Assembly: GCA_020796225.1 (NCBI GenBank)
Contig: CM036755.1
Location: 66,718,049-66,782,048 of the forward strand
DNA: 64,000 bases
Direction of reading: 5' to 3'
Source of the DNA: Arion vulgaris
Taxonomy: Eukaryota > Mollusca > Gastropoda > Stylommatophora > Arionidae
Part shown: in pieces, positions 1-10,579 of the stretch
Layout of the letters: each line of letters opens with the position of its first letter
How positions within the stretch are numbered: the first letter of the stretch is position 1
Position numbers and translations under genes: made by a program
Notes under the pieces: generated by a model
Seen by the model: the letters and a program-made list of their open reading frames with translations, nothing else
Databases searched by the model: none
What the model was told of the DNA's origin: nothing

Positions 1-1787
1 TGATTCAAGCCTGTACGCACTCTTATTACAGTAAACACACGCATGCCCAGGACAGTATATCCACGTAACCCGCTGGAGGTTAGAAACTTCTATAGACGAC
101 ATCCACTCATACCGAAACCTGCCCTTCTGGATCTTGTGAAGCATCTACTGAGAGTCAGATACAACAACTGCCCCAGTGAATGAAGTCCCAGAAATCCAAT
201 GGAGGGCAGCAGTAACGGCCTCAACCTCCATCCTCATACTAGAAGTAGTTGTCCTGTATGCCCCACTTCGCTCTGCAACAACCCTACCATACGCATTAGC
301 CAAGAAACCCCAGCCGGATTTCTCACCACGTTGAACCGACCCATCGGTATATCCAACAACATCATCATCCCTTGCATTATCTTCTATCAGCTGCTTAACT
401 CCGAGATCAGCCTTCATGTTGCCCCAATCTCTACATTCTCTTCCAAGAGTAATGATAACGTTGAGATAGTTCATCATGCTACCATCTGTTGGGTCCATTC
501 TTCCTCTTTTGGTAGGGTCGCAACCGTAGTCACCTGGCCAATTGTTCTCTCAGCCTGGGCCATCCACGATATGCTACGCTTGATTCTCGTGCCCTTAACA
601 TCATTAGTGTTCTTGTGTAGTGGATGTCTCTTATCCGCAGTAACCCACATATATGCCTTGGTTTGGGCGATTGCATGATGGGAGCGTAGTGACAGAAGGC
701 TGACATTACTCATCTTCACAATGAGGAGTATCTCTAGTGCAGCCCAGAACTATACGCATACCTTCATTCTGAACCCGTTCGAGTCGTTCATATTGTGATC
801 TTGATATCGTAAGAATTCCGAGTCCGTAATTTACCACTGACATTACCAGTCGATCGAACAAAATGGCAAGTAGTCTCTGCTCAGGTGTGCGGCCACCATA
901 ACTTTGAGAGCCGCAAGACCATGCTTGCACCGTTGTATCGTCTGTTCAATATGGTGTTTGAAAGATAGACTACGATCAAAGGTTATTCTAAGATAGCGCA
1001 ACCTGTCTCTGCGCTCGATGGTATGTTCATCAAAGATTACACAGGGTAGGTCGATAGAGGAGAACCCTTGGGTAATCCCGGGCATATACGTGCAGGATCC
1101 GATGTCCATGTTCCTAAACGGAGTGCAACGGTTCTCTCCATTAAAGAAGCAGCTATCCAGTTCACCAGCCAAGATTAACTTACATTTAATCAAAGAGCGC
1201 ACCATTATTGAAAAAATTCACCTTGTTATAAGCATCCTCCAAGTCGATGGCCAAAGCAACAGTCTCTTGCTTGGTTTGAAGCCTCATAAACATCATATGC
1301 AAACGTGCCAGCATTGTCCCATGTCCCTTTCATTGGCCGGTAGCTACCCAAAGTGTCAGGGGGAGGATGTGGTCATTCTCCAAGTGACACATTACCTTTC
1401 TGGCCACTATCTTCTATAGTAATTTGCCATATACATTTTGCAAGGTGAGTATGCGGTAGCTGCTGAGCAGTTTAGGATCCTTCCCATGTTTGTGGAGCGG
1501 TCGTAAATAACTATGAAGCCAATCCTCGGGTACCACATCATTCTGTACACTTTTATTAAAATCCATCACAACTGCATTAATAACGGTCTCGTCCAGCTGT
1601 TTGATGTGATGATATTGGACACCATCAGGCCCTGGAGCGGTGCTGTGGCTTGCCTTGAGTGCATTAACAACATCCTCCTTTGTTATTAAGTCAATGTCAG
1701 GTTCTCCAGAGCTAGTAATATCACGAAGAGCACTTATGATATTATGGCGGTCAGTTTTATCACCTTTTTCTGTCTGTTCCACGAAAC
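1..1787 (-). mobile_element. I/Nimb-like LINE fragment, RT plus RNase H
   Basis: Degenerate non-LTR retrotransposon read on the - strand. 1782-1414 encodes the start of the reverse transcriptase fingers/palm (STAPGPDGVQ, then PEDWLHSYLRPLHKHGKDP and SYRILTLQNVYGKLLE). 1205-706 gives the RT C-terminal region (RDRLRYLRITFDRSLSF and RLVMSVVNYGLGILT). 498-1 gives RNase H (YTDGSVQRGEKSGWGF, MEVEAVTAALHW, VVSDSQ, then WIYCPGHA at the window edge). RT followed by RNase H is typical of the I and Nimb clades. The frame is broken several times, so this is a dead copy; the left edge truncates the 3' end. Confidence 0.85.
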
Positions 1788-1998
1788 GATGAAGGAACCC
1801 CTGCCCTTTTCTGCATCTTTGTCAAGACGGATCTGACGAGTCACGTAAATTAGGAAAAGACTGGCTGGTATTCCTCCTGTTCATTTTGCGATGAAACAGG
1901 AGGAATACCAGCCAGTCTTTTCCTAATTTACGTGACTGTCAGAGATCCGTCTTGACAACAGATGCAGAAAAGGACTGAAGGTTCCTTCACGAAGTAAT
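1783..1998. repeat. Foldback with about 100-bp arms
   Basis: The stretch beginning at about 1790 returns as its own reverse complement up to about 1990. Both arms carry the blocks tcaagacggatct, cacgtaaattagg and gactggctggtattcctcc, around a short centre near 1882-1890. A 22-bp direct repeat (agtaatatcacgaagagc and following bases) occurs at about 1714 inside the LINE and again at about 1994, just outside the right arm. It lies at the upstream end of the LINE RT fragment. Confidence 0.85.
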
Positions 1999-2224
1999 AT
2001 CACGAAGAGCACTTCTATAAAAATGATTAAATAGAAGTCTGCGAACAATAATGAAGATAAAATGAGACGAATTCAGCAGTGATGAAATCAGAGAAATGTC
2101 TGGGCAACAAGTAACAAATGTTATAAGTAAGATGATATAGAGATATGTTTGGCATTCCTTGAGAAGAAATGATCAAAGAATACCAAAGTAGGCTAACCAA
2201 AGCAGGCATTGAAGTGGGCAACTC

Positions 2225-2400
2225 TTTGTTGCCGGGATGCTTCCTTCCATAATGGTTTTCTCTAATATTTCGTGTCTTTTTAGATGTCCAAAATACTTAA
2301 ATTTTGTCAGTGTTATTTGTAGCATCAGCCAATTTTCTTTGATTTTGATTTCATTCTTGACAGATTTATTTGTTCTCTTCTATTTGTTCTCCAAACGAGA
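2225..2400 (-). mobile_element. LINE RT-tail fragment
   Basis: Reverse-strand copy of the RT C-terminal tail seen more clearly at 5560-5985: the complement carries the diverged blocks for 'LMLQIT..KIKYFGHLKR' and a 'GSIPATK'-like end. No intact frame. Confidence 0.5.
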
Positions 2401-2600
2401 CAAACACACACATGCACGCATACACATATATACATATACACACATTTACTCATTCCTACGTACATGCCAACATCCATATTATATACATACACACAGGCAT
2501 AGATATAAAAGCACACCCATACACGCATAGATGTACATACCGGGCCGGACACACACCTACAACATAGACACGGACTCGTACAAACACATTTTAATTTAGG
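2395..2600. repeat. Degenerate CA/TA-rich microsatellite
   Basis: Imperfect run of cacaca, tatata and cacgcata blocks. Short open frames on both strands come from the low-complexity sequence and are not genes. Confidence 0.7.
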
Positions 2601-2912
2601 CCTTATCCAGAATGTTCATCATAGACCATGTACTGTGTGTCATGACCTAATAACAGCGTGAAACATACCACACAACACATTCAGTGTGTTAGTAACGTCA
2701 CCAAACGAAAGAAGAAGAAGAAGAAAAAACAACAGCAGACGTGGCAGAAGTGACTTTGAACGACCATGTATAGTATTGAATGAAATCGTGCTCGGGAATA
2801 ATTCGAAAGGACGGTCATTGCAACAGATGGTCGAACTTATAACGTGGAAATATATGCAAAAATCTTCCGGATTTGGACGAATTGAGTAAGAAATATGGTC
2901 GGGGTTTCAAGT
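2600..2912. other. No recognised feature
   Basis: A gaagaagaagaagaa run near 2710 resembles the tails of several SINE/LINE families in this window. Otherwise nothing identifiable was seen. Confidence 0.4.
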
Positions 2913-2914
2913 TA

Positions 2915-4641
2915 TAGTCTGTCCATTAATTCGTGAGCACGTTTGAAATTGATTTTCTCGAAAACTACCTGTTGGATCTCAGTGATTTTTGCATGCAGCC
3001 TTAGAATATCCATGACGCTAAAATAAAACTAACCAGTAGTCCATAGATGCTACGGATTTTGCACATCGGCGAATTCCTTTGATCTTTTATGACAATTGCA
3101 AATACAGGGGCTCAAATTTTAGATTTTACAGTATCCCTAGAATTTGTCCATGTCAATTCTATTCATAGGTGTATCTCCATATTAACTTGATAGGTCAAGT
3201 AATTAAGTGTGTTGCCCTTTATAGTATTCCGGTTTTATAGTATTATGATTTTGTCAATATGAAACACCTTTGTCTTATTTGTCATCCTCACCAGGTGCAA
3301 CAACTCGGTTTCAAATATGTATCATCGAAGCTTACATTTTCCTTAGCAAGCCAAGTCCTAATTTGATTTTTTGTATTTGATGCAGTTGGTATTTTGTCTT
3401 CCGCTGATACTGCGTTGTGATAGGATGCATTATCCATTACCAAGCATGATGGTCTGTTTAGAATTGTAAGTAGATCTTTCTCCATCCAGTGCCTGAAAAT
3501 ATGTCCATTCATTTCTGTGTGGTAGTCCCTACCGTCGGTACTTTTTGATTGGAAAATAAGTCCAGCGTCATGGACAAGACCTTCTTCACTGCTTCCTGCA
3601 TGTGTTAGTATAATACGCTGGCCTTTGCTGCTTGGTATTTTCTTTTCTGTTCACCGTCTACTGATTGCCATTCTTTAGCATTGGTGTGGTGAGCATTGAC
3701 CCAGGATTCGTCCAAATATACAATATCATAGCCTTGCCTCCGCCGCTCACGGATCTGCCTCAGGTATTTACTTCGGGCAGCAATTAAATGTGGCTTTTCA
3801 CAAATAATATTCCTGCCGCCTATAGTTTTTTTGAAGGTGAAGCCGGCGGCTCTTACAATTTTCCATAGAGTACTTTTAGAAATGTCTATGCTGCAATCTG
3901 ATTGCAGTTTTAATTTCAGTTTCCTGAGAGTAACAAGTTGATTTGTCGCAAACATTTTCAAGAGCTCCGTCTTATGACATCTATGTCAAAGTCGTCAATT
4001 GTTCTTTTCCTTCCTTGTTTGACATTAGTGCACTTTGTGTCCTGTTTAATCCATCGGGAAAAGGATTCTCTATTCAGACCAAGCGCCAGTTGCGTTCGTT
4101 TCTCAGGATTATGAATATCGCAATATAGATGACCTCTCTTAGATTCCTACGAAGTGTTGGTATAGTAAAACAATAACCTTCTGCATTGTTATAAATGTGC
4201 ACTTCATTATGAATGTGATATCAATGTCAGTTTTGATAAGCCAACAAATATGATACAATGGCTTCATACAAATAGCGAGATACACCTATGACTATACAAC
4301 GGTATCCAAATTATAACGTCATATGCTTTCCGCTTTCAAAGTCGACTGGGTTAGGTGCACGGGAATTCGTGAAACTCACGATATTTCAATGTTACCATAA
4401 TGTATTTTAGAACAACGCGTCTGTGTACCGTAAATCTGTTACTATTGTGTACAATCCGGTGAGGTTGATTTTAATATAACCTGAAGAAGAAATATTTCAA
4501 ACTACATCAAATTTTCTTGGACAAAAATATTTCTCTAGCGTCATGGATATTCTAAGGCTGCTTGCAAAAATCACTGAGATCCAACAGGTAGTTTTCGAGA
4601 AAATCAATTTCAAACGTGCTCACGAATTAATGGACAGACTA
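2915..4641 (-). mobile_element. Tc1/mariner-type DNA transposon with 106-bp TIRs
   Basis: The left end, tagtctgtccattaattcgt, returns inverted at the right end. The terminal inverted repeats (2915-3020 and 4536-4641) match almost perfectly over about 106 bp, with one mismatch seen. TA dinucleotides flank both ends, as expected for an IS630-Tc1-mariner target duplication. The interior carries a broken transposase on the - strand. At 1.73 kb the element is near full length but cannot be autonomous because of frameshifts. Confidence 0.92.
3288..4130 (-). pseudogene. DDE transposase (DDE_3-like), frameshifted
   Basis: Read from 4130 downward. An N-terminal helix-turn-helix-like part (EKRTQLALGLNRESFSRWI) is followed by a frame change near 3975. 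The second frame, 3961-3605, holds QLVTLRKLKLKLQSDCSIDI and the first catalytic region YLDESWVNAHHTNAKEW. After another frame change near 3605 come LTHAGSSEEGLVHDAGLIF, FRHWMEKDLL and the second catalytic block CLVMDNASYHN. The two Asp blocks, LDESW and MDNASYH, fit the DDE_3 family of the IS630-Tc1-mariner superfamily. At least two frameshifts make it a pseudogene. It belongs to the TIR element 2915-4641. Confidence 0.85.
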
Positions 4642-4688
4642 TAACTTAGGATTTACATGGATCGAAGTACGACATGTTCCCGTTTCAA

Positions 4689-5178
4689 ATTGGAAATTGT
4701 TGAATTGTTGCAATTATTGCGACCCATTGTTGCTTTTATTGTAACCCATTGTTGCAGTTATTGCTATCCATTGTTGCAGTTATTGCGATCCATTGTTGCA
4801 TTTATTGCTACCCACTGTTGCATTTATTGTAACCCATTGTTGCATTTATTGCGACCCATTGTTGCATTTATTGTAACCCATTGTTGCAGTTATTGTTGCA
4901 GTTATTGCGACCCATTGTTGCAGTTATTGCGACCCATTGTTGCAGTTATTGCGACCCATTGTTGCATCTACTGTAACCCATTGTTGCAGCTACTGCGACC
5001 CATTGTTGCAGTTATTGTGACCCATTGTTGCAGTTATTTCAATCCATTGTTGCAGTTATTGCGACCCATTGTTGCAGTCATTGTGACCCATTGTTGCAGT
5101 TATTGCAACCCATTTTTGCAGTTATTGCAATCCATTGTTGCAGTTATTGCGACCCATTGTTGCAGTTATTGCAACCCT
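4689..5178. repeat. 22-bp tandem array, about 22 copies
   Basis: Unit cccattgttgcagttattgc plus two bases, with variants at the last positions (gcga, gtaa, gcaa). It starts about 45 bp after the Tc1-like element ends. Because 22 is not a multiple of 3 and no frame of the unit contains a stop, a long artefactual + strand open frame runs through the array. Confidence 0.93.
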
Positions 5179-5179
5179 C

Positions 5180-5540
5180 AAATCGATCTATGTGATCAGG
5201 CTGACCAGGAGGGCAGTTATCGTGTCCAATGAATAACGGTATAAGAACTTAGGGGAAGCACCGAGGTCAACTGAGCACGGTAAATAAGTGGCCAGGTATA
5301 GGAGGCTCCATGAAAAAAAAATGCCAAGCGCTAATTTAAACAACGACCCTTATTTATCTCGGTGCACTTTGCCTAGCAGTGAAGATGAGCGATTTTAAGA
5401 CGATTCACACGTGAGGAAAGGAATTGGCCCTTTTACATCATGCACGCTAGGCTCTAGTAAAATGAAGTAACATACACTTCATGTGTGATAAGGCTACGGA
5501 AAATTGTATTTATTTTTCCCAGCTGGAACCGCTTAAATGT
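5180..5540. other. No recognised feature
   Basis: Unique-looking sequence with a short A run near 5312. No gene or repeat recognised. Confidence 0.4.
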
Positions 5541-5544
5541 CCGT

Positions 5545-5985
5545 GTGAAACATGGACGTTTAATAAAGCAGTGGAAAAACATATATGAGCTTTCGAATAT
5601 AAGTGTTATAGAAGAGTCCTCCGTATATCATGGACAGAGAAGAGAACAAATAGATCTATCAGAAAGAACTCAAAATCAAAGAACACTGGCTGATGCTACA
5701 AATACGAAAGATAAAATTGAGATATTTTGGACATATAAAAAGACGTGAAGGGCTGGAGAAGACCGTCATGGAAGGAGGCATACCGGCAAAGAGAAGAAGA
5801 GGAAGACCACGGAGAAGATGGAGTCAGGATGTAACTGATGGTCTGAACTTGACGGCTGCAGAAGCAGGATATCTGGCCTATGAGAGAGAAGTTCCGGAGG
5901 ACTGTTGGGGTGGCAAAGTTCTGCTCAGGACAAGCTATTTGATGATGGAACCGCTTCACTGTGGAGTGATTCAGAGCCAACTATA
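5545..5985 (+). mobile_element. LINE RT C-terminal tail (RTE/CR1-like)
   Basis: Encodes the conserved retroelement tail [20 protein letters not shown], then PAKRRRGRPRRRWSQDVTDG and [15 protein letters not shown]. The upstream part gives a diverged RMLRISWT-like segment in another frame. It is a 5'-truncated dead copy. Sister copies are at 26095-26520 (+) and 11285-11600 (-). Confidence 0.85.
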
Positions 5986-5989
5986 ACCT

Positions 5990-6330
5990 AAAAGTTGTTA
6001 GAAAAAAATAAAACATTTAATTTGTGATGATTTTTTCCTCACTGTTTTATTATTAGAGAAATATCAAAACCTAGCACAAGATAGAAAACTAACTTTCCCC
6101 ACGACGCTGTGGTTAAGATAAGATAAGAAGATAAGACCAAAACCTAGCATTGAAAGACAATAAACTTATACGTTTTTTTTATATTCTTACTTTCTTTCGT
6201 TAACTTTATTGAGAGAAGTGAGAAACATCGAGCTCAAATTCCATAGAAGAGATTCAAAGAGCTGTCCAGAGTAGAGTGGTAGGTAGAAGCGGTACCTACG
6301 TTAACGTAAGGCCAGCGGGTTCAGGTAAAA
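5990..6330. other. No recognised feature
   Basis: AT-rich sequence without a recognised element or coding frame. Confidence 0.35.
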
Positions 6331-6334
6331 ATTT

Positions 6335-6510
6335 TAGGAAATAAGACCACAACCTTCGAGTGATCCAACATTTCAGTATTGTTGTATATAGACGAATTCA
6401 TTTGAAAAACAACACAACGTGTTACATCAAAGTTATATTATGTTGCAAGTTAAGTTTAAATCTAAGTAGTAGTATTAATATTTTTTATCAATAAATGACC
6501 ATGCTATTAG
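6335..6510 (-). repeat. Unclassified dispersed repeat, copy 1
   Basis: The reverse complement shares blocks (aataaattcgtctatatac-like, cagcaatactgg-like, taaacttaa-like) with repeats at 12195-12545 and 23285-23570 plus 23981-24060. Class unknown. Confidence 0.5.
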
Positions 6511-6639
6511 ATTGAGAACAATTGCAAAAACGTTTACCGTGTTCTATCTATCAAACACATACAAAACCAGCCCCATTAAACATAAATTTTCGATTTCACG
6601 TCTGAGCTAGTCGGCTTATGTTGCGGGACCATGATAAAG

Positions 6640-7376
6640 TTAGTACAAACCCTGTGTAACGTATACGGTATGGAGGTATACGATACTTTCGTTTATTTGC
6701 TGAAATATGGTCTATATATTCAATACATCATACAGCAATCATGGACAATGAACAAGCAATCAGTAAGATCATTGGAAGCCACAGAGATGTGGTTTAACAG
6801 AAGAATGCTGAACATTCCATGGACGCAGAAAACAAATGATGAGGTTTTAAGTCACAAAAAAAAATCCATATCAACAGAATAAGAATCGTCCGATTGGTTA
6901 CCAGGGCCCACATTTAGGGTGTAAAGAATAGAACCACTGTTGTCTGCCATGCATGTCGTAAGAGATGACTAAGGAGGTTTGGCTGAAATCGGATGCACGT
7001 GTCCTAAATGTGTAGAAGTCTATGCGTTTAAGGACCTACCAAACCAATGTGCAACGTATACACGTTCTTGGAAAATATCAAACATTTCTCAAAGAGTGAT
7101 TAAAATTGGTCGTAAAGAACGAACGCAAAGAAGAAAAAATAGAATAAGAATCAGACAATCAAGGTTCTTCAGACATATAATGCGAAGAGGAGGTTTAGAA
7201 CATTTGGTGACAACAGCTAAAATTCAGGGAAGGAGAGATCGTGGAAGACAGAAGGAGAAGGTGCTGGGTGGTCTGACATCATGGTTCGACAAAAGATCTA
7301 CGTCAGAACTGATTACATGCACCAAGGATAGAGTGTTGCGGAGAGACATGATCACATACGCCGGCGCACAGGCATA
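6640..7376 (+). mobile_element. LINE RT tail interrupted by a SINE
   Basis: The first half, up to 6887, encodes an RT-tail segment (SWTMNKQSVRSLEATEMWFN and RRMLNIPWTQKTNDEVLSH). The second half, from 7141, resumes with RFFRHIMRRGGLEHLV and GRRDRGRQKEKVLGGL and reaches a stop at 7376. The 253-bp insertion 6888-7140 separates the halves. Confidence 0.85.
6888..7140 (+). mobile_element. SINE-M with 12-bp target duplication
   Basis: Flanked by exact direct repeats agaataagaatc at 6876-6887 and 7141-7152, which fixes both ends. The 5' end, gattggttaccagggccc, is a diverged form of the tRNA Leu/Ser-like gcccgagtggttacc head found in other copies. The middle holds the tgtcgtaagagatgactaag block, recalling the central domains of invertebrate SINE superfamilies (Ceph/Meta type). 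It ends in aaagaagaaaaaat. Confidence 0.9.
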
Positions 7377-7519
7377 GCATTTGATTGATTGATATATTCA
7401 ATGTTGTCTCTTGTATAAACTTCACTGTCATAGACAGAAAGAGAGAAAAAAATGGACAGTCTGGCTGCATGGCAGGAGCGTGTGAACATACGAATGAATA
7501 GCCACCACCAAAAAACAAA

Positions 7520-7815
7520 CATTTGTGAATATCCTTGACCGCCTACACCAGTCGGAGTGACACATGATGATGATAATGTTTTTTAGCATGTCAAAGGCCT
7601 ACTTTTTAAAGGCGTTTGTTATCATATATCAGTTGGGTATAGTATTATTTGTACTGAAAGAGCAGACAGGCTGATAACAGATGCAAGTATAGTTCGAGTG
7701 TTGGAGATTAATAAGTGGGACGTTCTGAAAGTTGTGTAGCAACCCTCTGTTTAGATGGTACGCAGAAATTGATGACGCATTTATACTGCGTTTGATGAAA
7801 TTTTATGAAAACATT
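7520..7815. other. No recognised feature
   Basis: No coding frame or repeat recognised, apart from a possible RNase H-LINE scrap (gcagacaggctgataacag) near 7660. Confidence 0.3.
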
Positions 7816-8111
7816 TTGTGCAAGCAGTAGTCTACTGTGGCTCGCTGGTTACACACACTCCTAACTCAGCCACTCAGGCATCCAGTTCTACTTGTACAAC
7901 GGGTCACTACAAACTGATTAAATCTCTGGATCGATTCAACATCTATTTTAGTGTCTTCATCCAACAATCAGTCGTGAAGAGACCGAAAAACATCCCTCTA
8001 TCCATCTTCAATTCTCTGACAATCAAGGATGTTGATGTAAGCCTGTCCGTTCTCTTATTGCCACAGATACCCGCATGTCCAAGATAATAACAGGTTTTTA
8101 AGCCGAAGGAT

Positions 8112-8284
8112 GCCTGCCTGCCCAGCGTGTTCGTAACGCGTTGGACTACGGGTGACTAGCCCTCTGTGAGTGTGCGTTCAATTCCGCGGGATGGCAGAAA
8201 AGCCACAGGTTCCCCAGATTTACGGTGTTCGTCGCACCGAACCGAAGAGCTGAAAAGCTCAAGTGCTTCTGGAGAAAAAAAAAA
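8112..8284 (+). mobile_element. SINE-C nested in SINE-T
   Basis: 173-bp insertion flanked by exact 12-bp repeats aagccgaaggat at 8100-8111 and 8285-8296. The 5' part, gcctgcccagcgtgttcgta, and the B-box-like cgttcaattcc suggest a tRNA-derived head. It ends in an A run. A second copy lies at 21325-21540 on the - strand. Confidence 0.88.
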
Positions 8285-8498
8285 AAGCCGAAGGATTGAC
8301 TTCATTGCACCGGGTTTTACCCCATATGGCTCGGACCCTCTCCGCAGAAATGGCACGCCACCTGCCGAGAGTATTGCACAAAGCACGAACTGCATAGTTC
8401 CGGCAACAATCTTAGGGATCTCTTGAAAAAACTGCACTCGTGAACAGAATGGCGCGGTCCAGATTGGAACCCACGACCTTTGACTAGCAAGGCAAAGG

Positions 8499-8785
8499 GC
8501 TTAACCACTTAGCCACAGAGACCCCCATTGTTGATACTTAACCACTTAGCCACAGAGACCACCATTGTTGATACTTAACCACTTAGCCACAGAGACCCCC
8601 ATTGTTGATACTTAACCACTTAGCCACAGAGACCACCATTGTTGATACTTAACCACTTAGCCACAGAGACCCCCATTGTTGATACTTAACCACTTAGCCA
8701 CAGAGACCCCCATTGTTGATACTTAACCACTTAGCCACAGAGACCCCCATTGTTGATACTTAACCACTTAGCCACAAAGACCCCC
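8499..8785 (-). repeat. 37-bp array built from the SINE-T head, 8 copies
   Basis: On the - strand each unit is gggggtctctgtggctaagt ggttaag plus the 10-base spacer tatcaacaat. The first copy starts directly at the target duplication (8785); the last runs into the normal SINE body near 8499. Every unit therefore carries the A-box-like TGGCTAAGTGG. Confidence 0.93.
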
Positions 8786-9238
8786 GTCCAGGATAATAGA
8801 TCCACGCAAGTCTCTGATGGTAAGTAACTTCAATAGACGACATCCACTCATACCACAACCTGACATTTTGGATATTCCGAAGTATCGACTGAGAGTCAGA
8901 TACAACAACGGCCGAAATAAACGGAGTCCCAGAGAGTTAATTTGGTCGAAAGGGGGAAAGTGAAACAGTAACTGCCTCAGTCTCAATCCTTACATTGAAA
9001 GTAGTTGCTCTGTATGCTTCACTTCGCTCTGCAACAACCCTACTAATCGCCAGAGAGCCATGAATCTGCCCTGCATTATGAGATCGGTTCAGTCGCTTTT
9101 TTATATTTCTGGAATTGATATTTAAGAAATAAGATGCAGCAATAAAAAATATTCTTCGGTTTTTTTGTTTTTTTTGTTTTTTTAATGAATTTAAAGTACA
9201 TTAGGTTTATTTTATAATGTTTTATAGATAGCATCGAA

Positions 9239-9580
9239 GGGGGACTGCCTAGAGTAGTTGATAGTAGCTCGGCCTGTTAGCTGTGAGACACCTCATAGCT
9301 CGGGTTCGAACCTACTGTCCGGCATTTGTCCGAGTCCCCTGGTCTTACTCAGGACGATAACGTGAGTACCTCTGAAGTCGGAGAAAATCTGCCTGTATGG
9401 CGAGGGAATACTAATTACGAGTACATTGAGCACACGGCTGCCAGTGTAAGTAATTTACAATGTGCACGCTGCTGCCATTGTAAGAAATTGGAAAACGGAT
9501 TTTCACGCAAAATCAGTTTCAGAGATGAAACTTCGTCTGAGTTGAAAGCGGACGGAAAGAAAAAAAAAAAAAAATTGCAT
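9239..9580 (+). mobile_element. SINE-F
   Basis: tRNA-like head with a perfect B box GGTTCGAACCT near 9303, then a core containing cctctgaagtcggag and tgtatggcgaggga shared with SINE-G, ending in an A-rich run at about 9558-9573. A second copy occurs inverted at 50120-50452. Confidence 0.8.
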
Positions 9581-9621
9581 CGAGGGGAGGGAAGGGGGTT
9601 ACGTAAATCAGTATTGACTTA

Positions 9622-10104
9622 AGATTGGTTATTGGTTACTAAACTGACGTCATTGCACTCCGGGCAGATATCAGACCCATAGGTGCTCAGTCTCCCCAAC
9701 AGATATCGAAGAGTATGCATACTGATGGTTCCCGTGGCTCGCTGATTAAACACACCTCTCACTCTGCCTCTCAGGCATCCAGTTCGACTTGAACAACGGG
9801 TAACTCCAAACTGCTTAAATCGCTTGATCGATTCAACATCGATTTTAGTGTCCTCATCCAACAGACAGTCGCGAAGAGACCGAAGAATATCCCCTTATCC
9901 ATCTTCAACTCCCCAACAATCGATGCTGTTGATGCAAGCCTTTCTGCTCTCTCATTACCGTAAACACCCGCATGCCCAGGACAGTATATCCACGTAAGTC
10001 TATGGATGTTAGAAACTTCTATAGACGACATCCACTCATACCGAAACCTGCCCTTCTGGATCTTGTGAAGCATCTACTGAGAGTCAGATACAACAACTAC
10101 CTCA
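9622..10104 (-). mobile_element. 5'-truncated RNase H LINE tail
   Basis: Encodes RLTWIYCPGHAGVYGNERAE (RNase H C-terminus), then in another frame [17 protein letters not shown] and [20 protein letters not shown] with an ICPECND-type end. It terminates in attggttattggttac, the common 3' end of this family. 5' truncation marks ordinary LINE debris. Confidence 0.88.
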
Positions 10105-10119
10105 ATAAAAAATATTGAT

Positions 10120-10515
10120 GGATGCATAAAACTATCATCATTGCACTTTGGTGAATAACCATTATTGTTCTGATCTCTTTCTTACACAAAAAAGATCTTA
10201 GTCGCATTGCACGAAGTTTAGCATCGGCTTGGGTTCCCGATGTAATTTTGAAAATGGTGTAATTTTTTTAAAGAAACTTTATTGTAATCTAATTATTTAT
10301 GAATCTTGCCAGGGCAACGGCTATGTTGTCTCCTCTTATCGATGTTCAACTGCTAATGGTTCTTTTACATGCCGGTAGGACTAGGAACTAGACCTCACTT
10401 ATAGTGAGATCATGGATCTCTGGAAAAATATCTCGATCGCTTCACGCGGGTAACTAACCGAGTACTTCTGTAGCGAGATGCTCCATAACATTGCTTCTCA
10501 GCCACAGAGATATTC
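10120..10515 (-). mobile_element. SINE-E copy
   Basis: Shares with 48968-49400 the tail catcatcattgcactttggt, the middle tgatgtaattttgaa and the block gtaggactaggaact. On the - strand the head region (ctctgtggctgagaagc) resembles a tRNA A-box region. Confidence 0.75.
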
Positions 10516-10579
10516 TTAAAAATAACTTTGTAGAAAATACAATTCTTTTCAAGATGTCAAACCATGCATAAAGAAAAAA

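Larger units (their letters stand above)
8090..8785 (-). mobile_element. SINE-T with amplified head and nested SINE-C
   Basis: tRNA-derived SINE inserted in the LINE, flanked by 13-bp duplications with one mismatch (8077-8089 and 8786-8798). On the - strand the head reads tctctgtggctaagtggtta, matching the pol III A box as TGGCTAAGTGG. A B-box-like GGTTCCAATCT follows near 8465. The body runs down to 8297 and the tail to 8090, split by SINE-C. The head is multiplied in a 37-bp array. Confidence 0.88.
7820..9080 (-). mobile_element. RNase H LINE fragment split by nested SINEs
   Basis: Reverse-strand copy of the same LINE as 1-500. 7820-8089 gives the C-terminal tail; 8786-9080 resumes upstream into RNase H (complement of gacgacatccactcatacc and gagtcagatacaacaac). 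A SINE complex interrupts it at 8090-8785 with 13-bp duplications gtcca(a/g)gataata at both junctions. Confidence 0.85.

Noticed and set aside
2325..2567. Short frames on both strands
   Set aside because: They lie in the CA/TA microsatellite and have no coding character.
4657..5232. 191-codon + strand open frame
   Set aside because: Produced entirely by the 22-bp array; no domain, and the peptide is a frame-cycling repeat.
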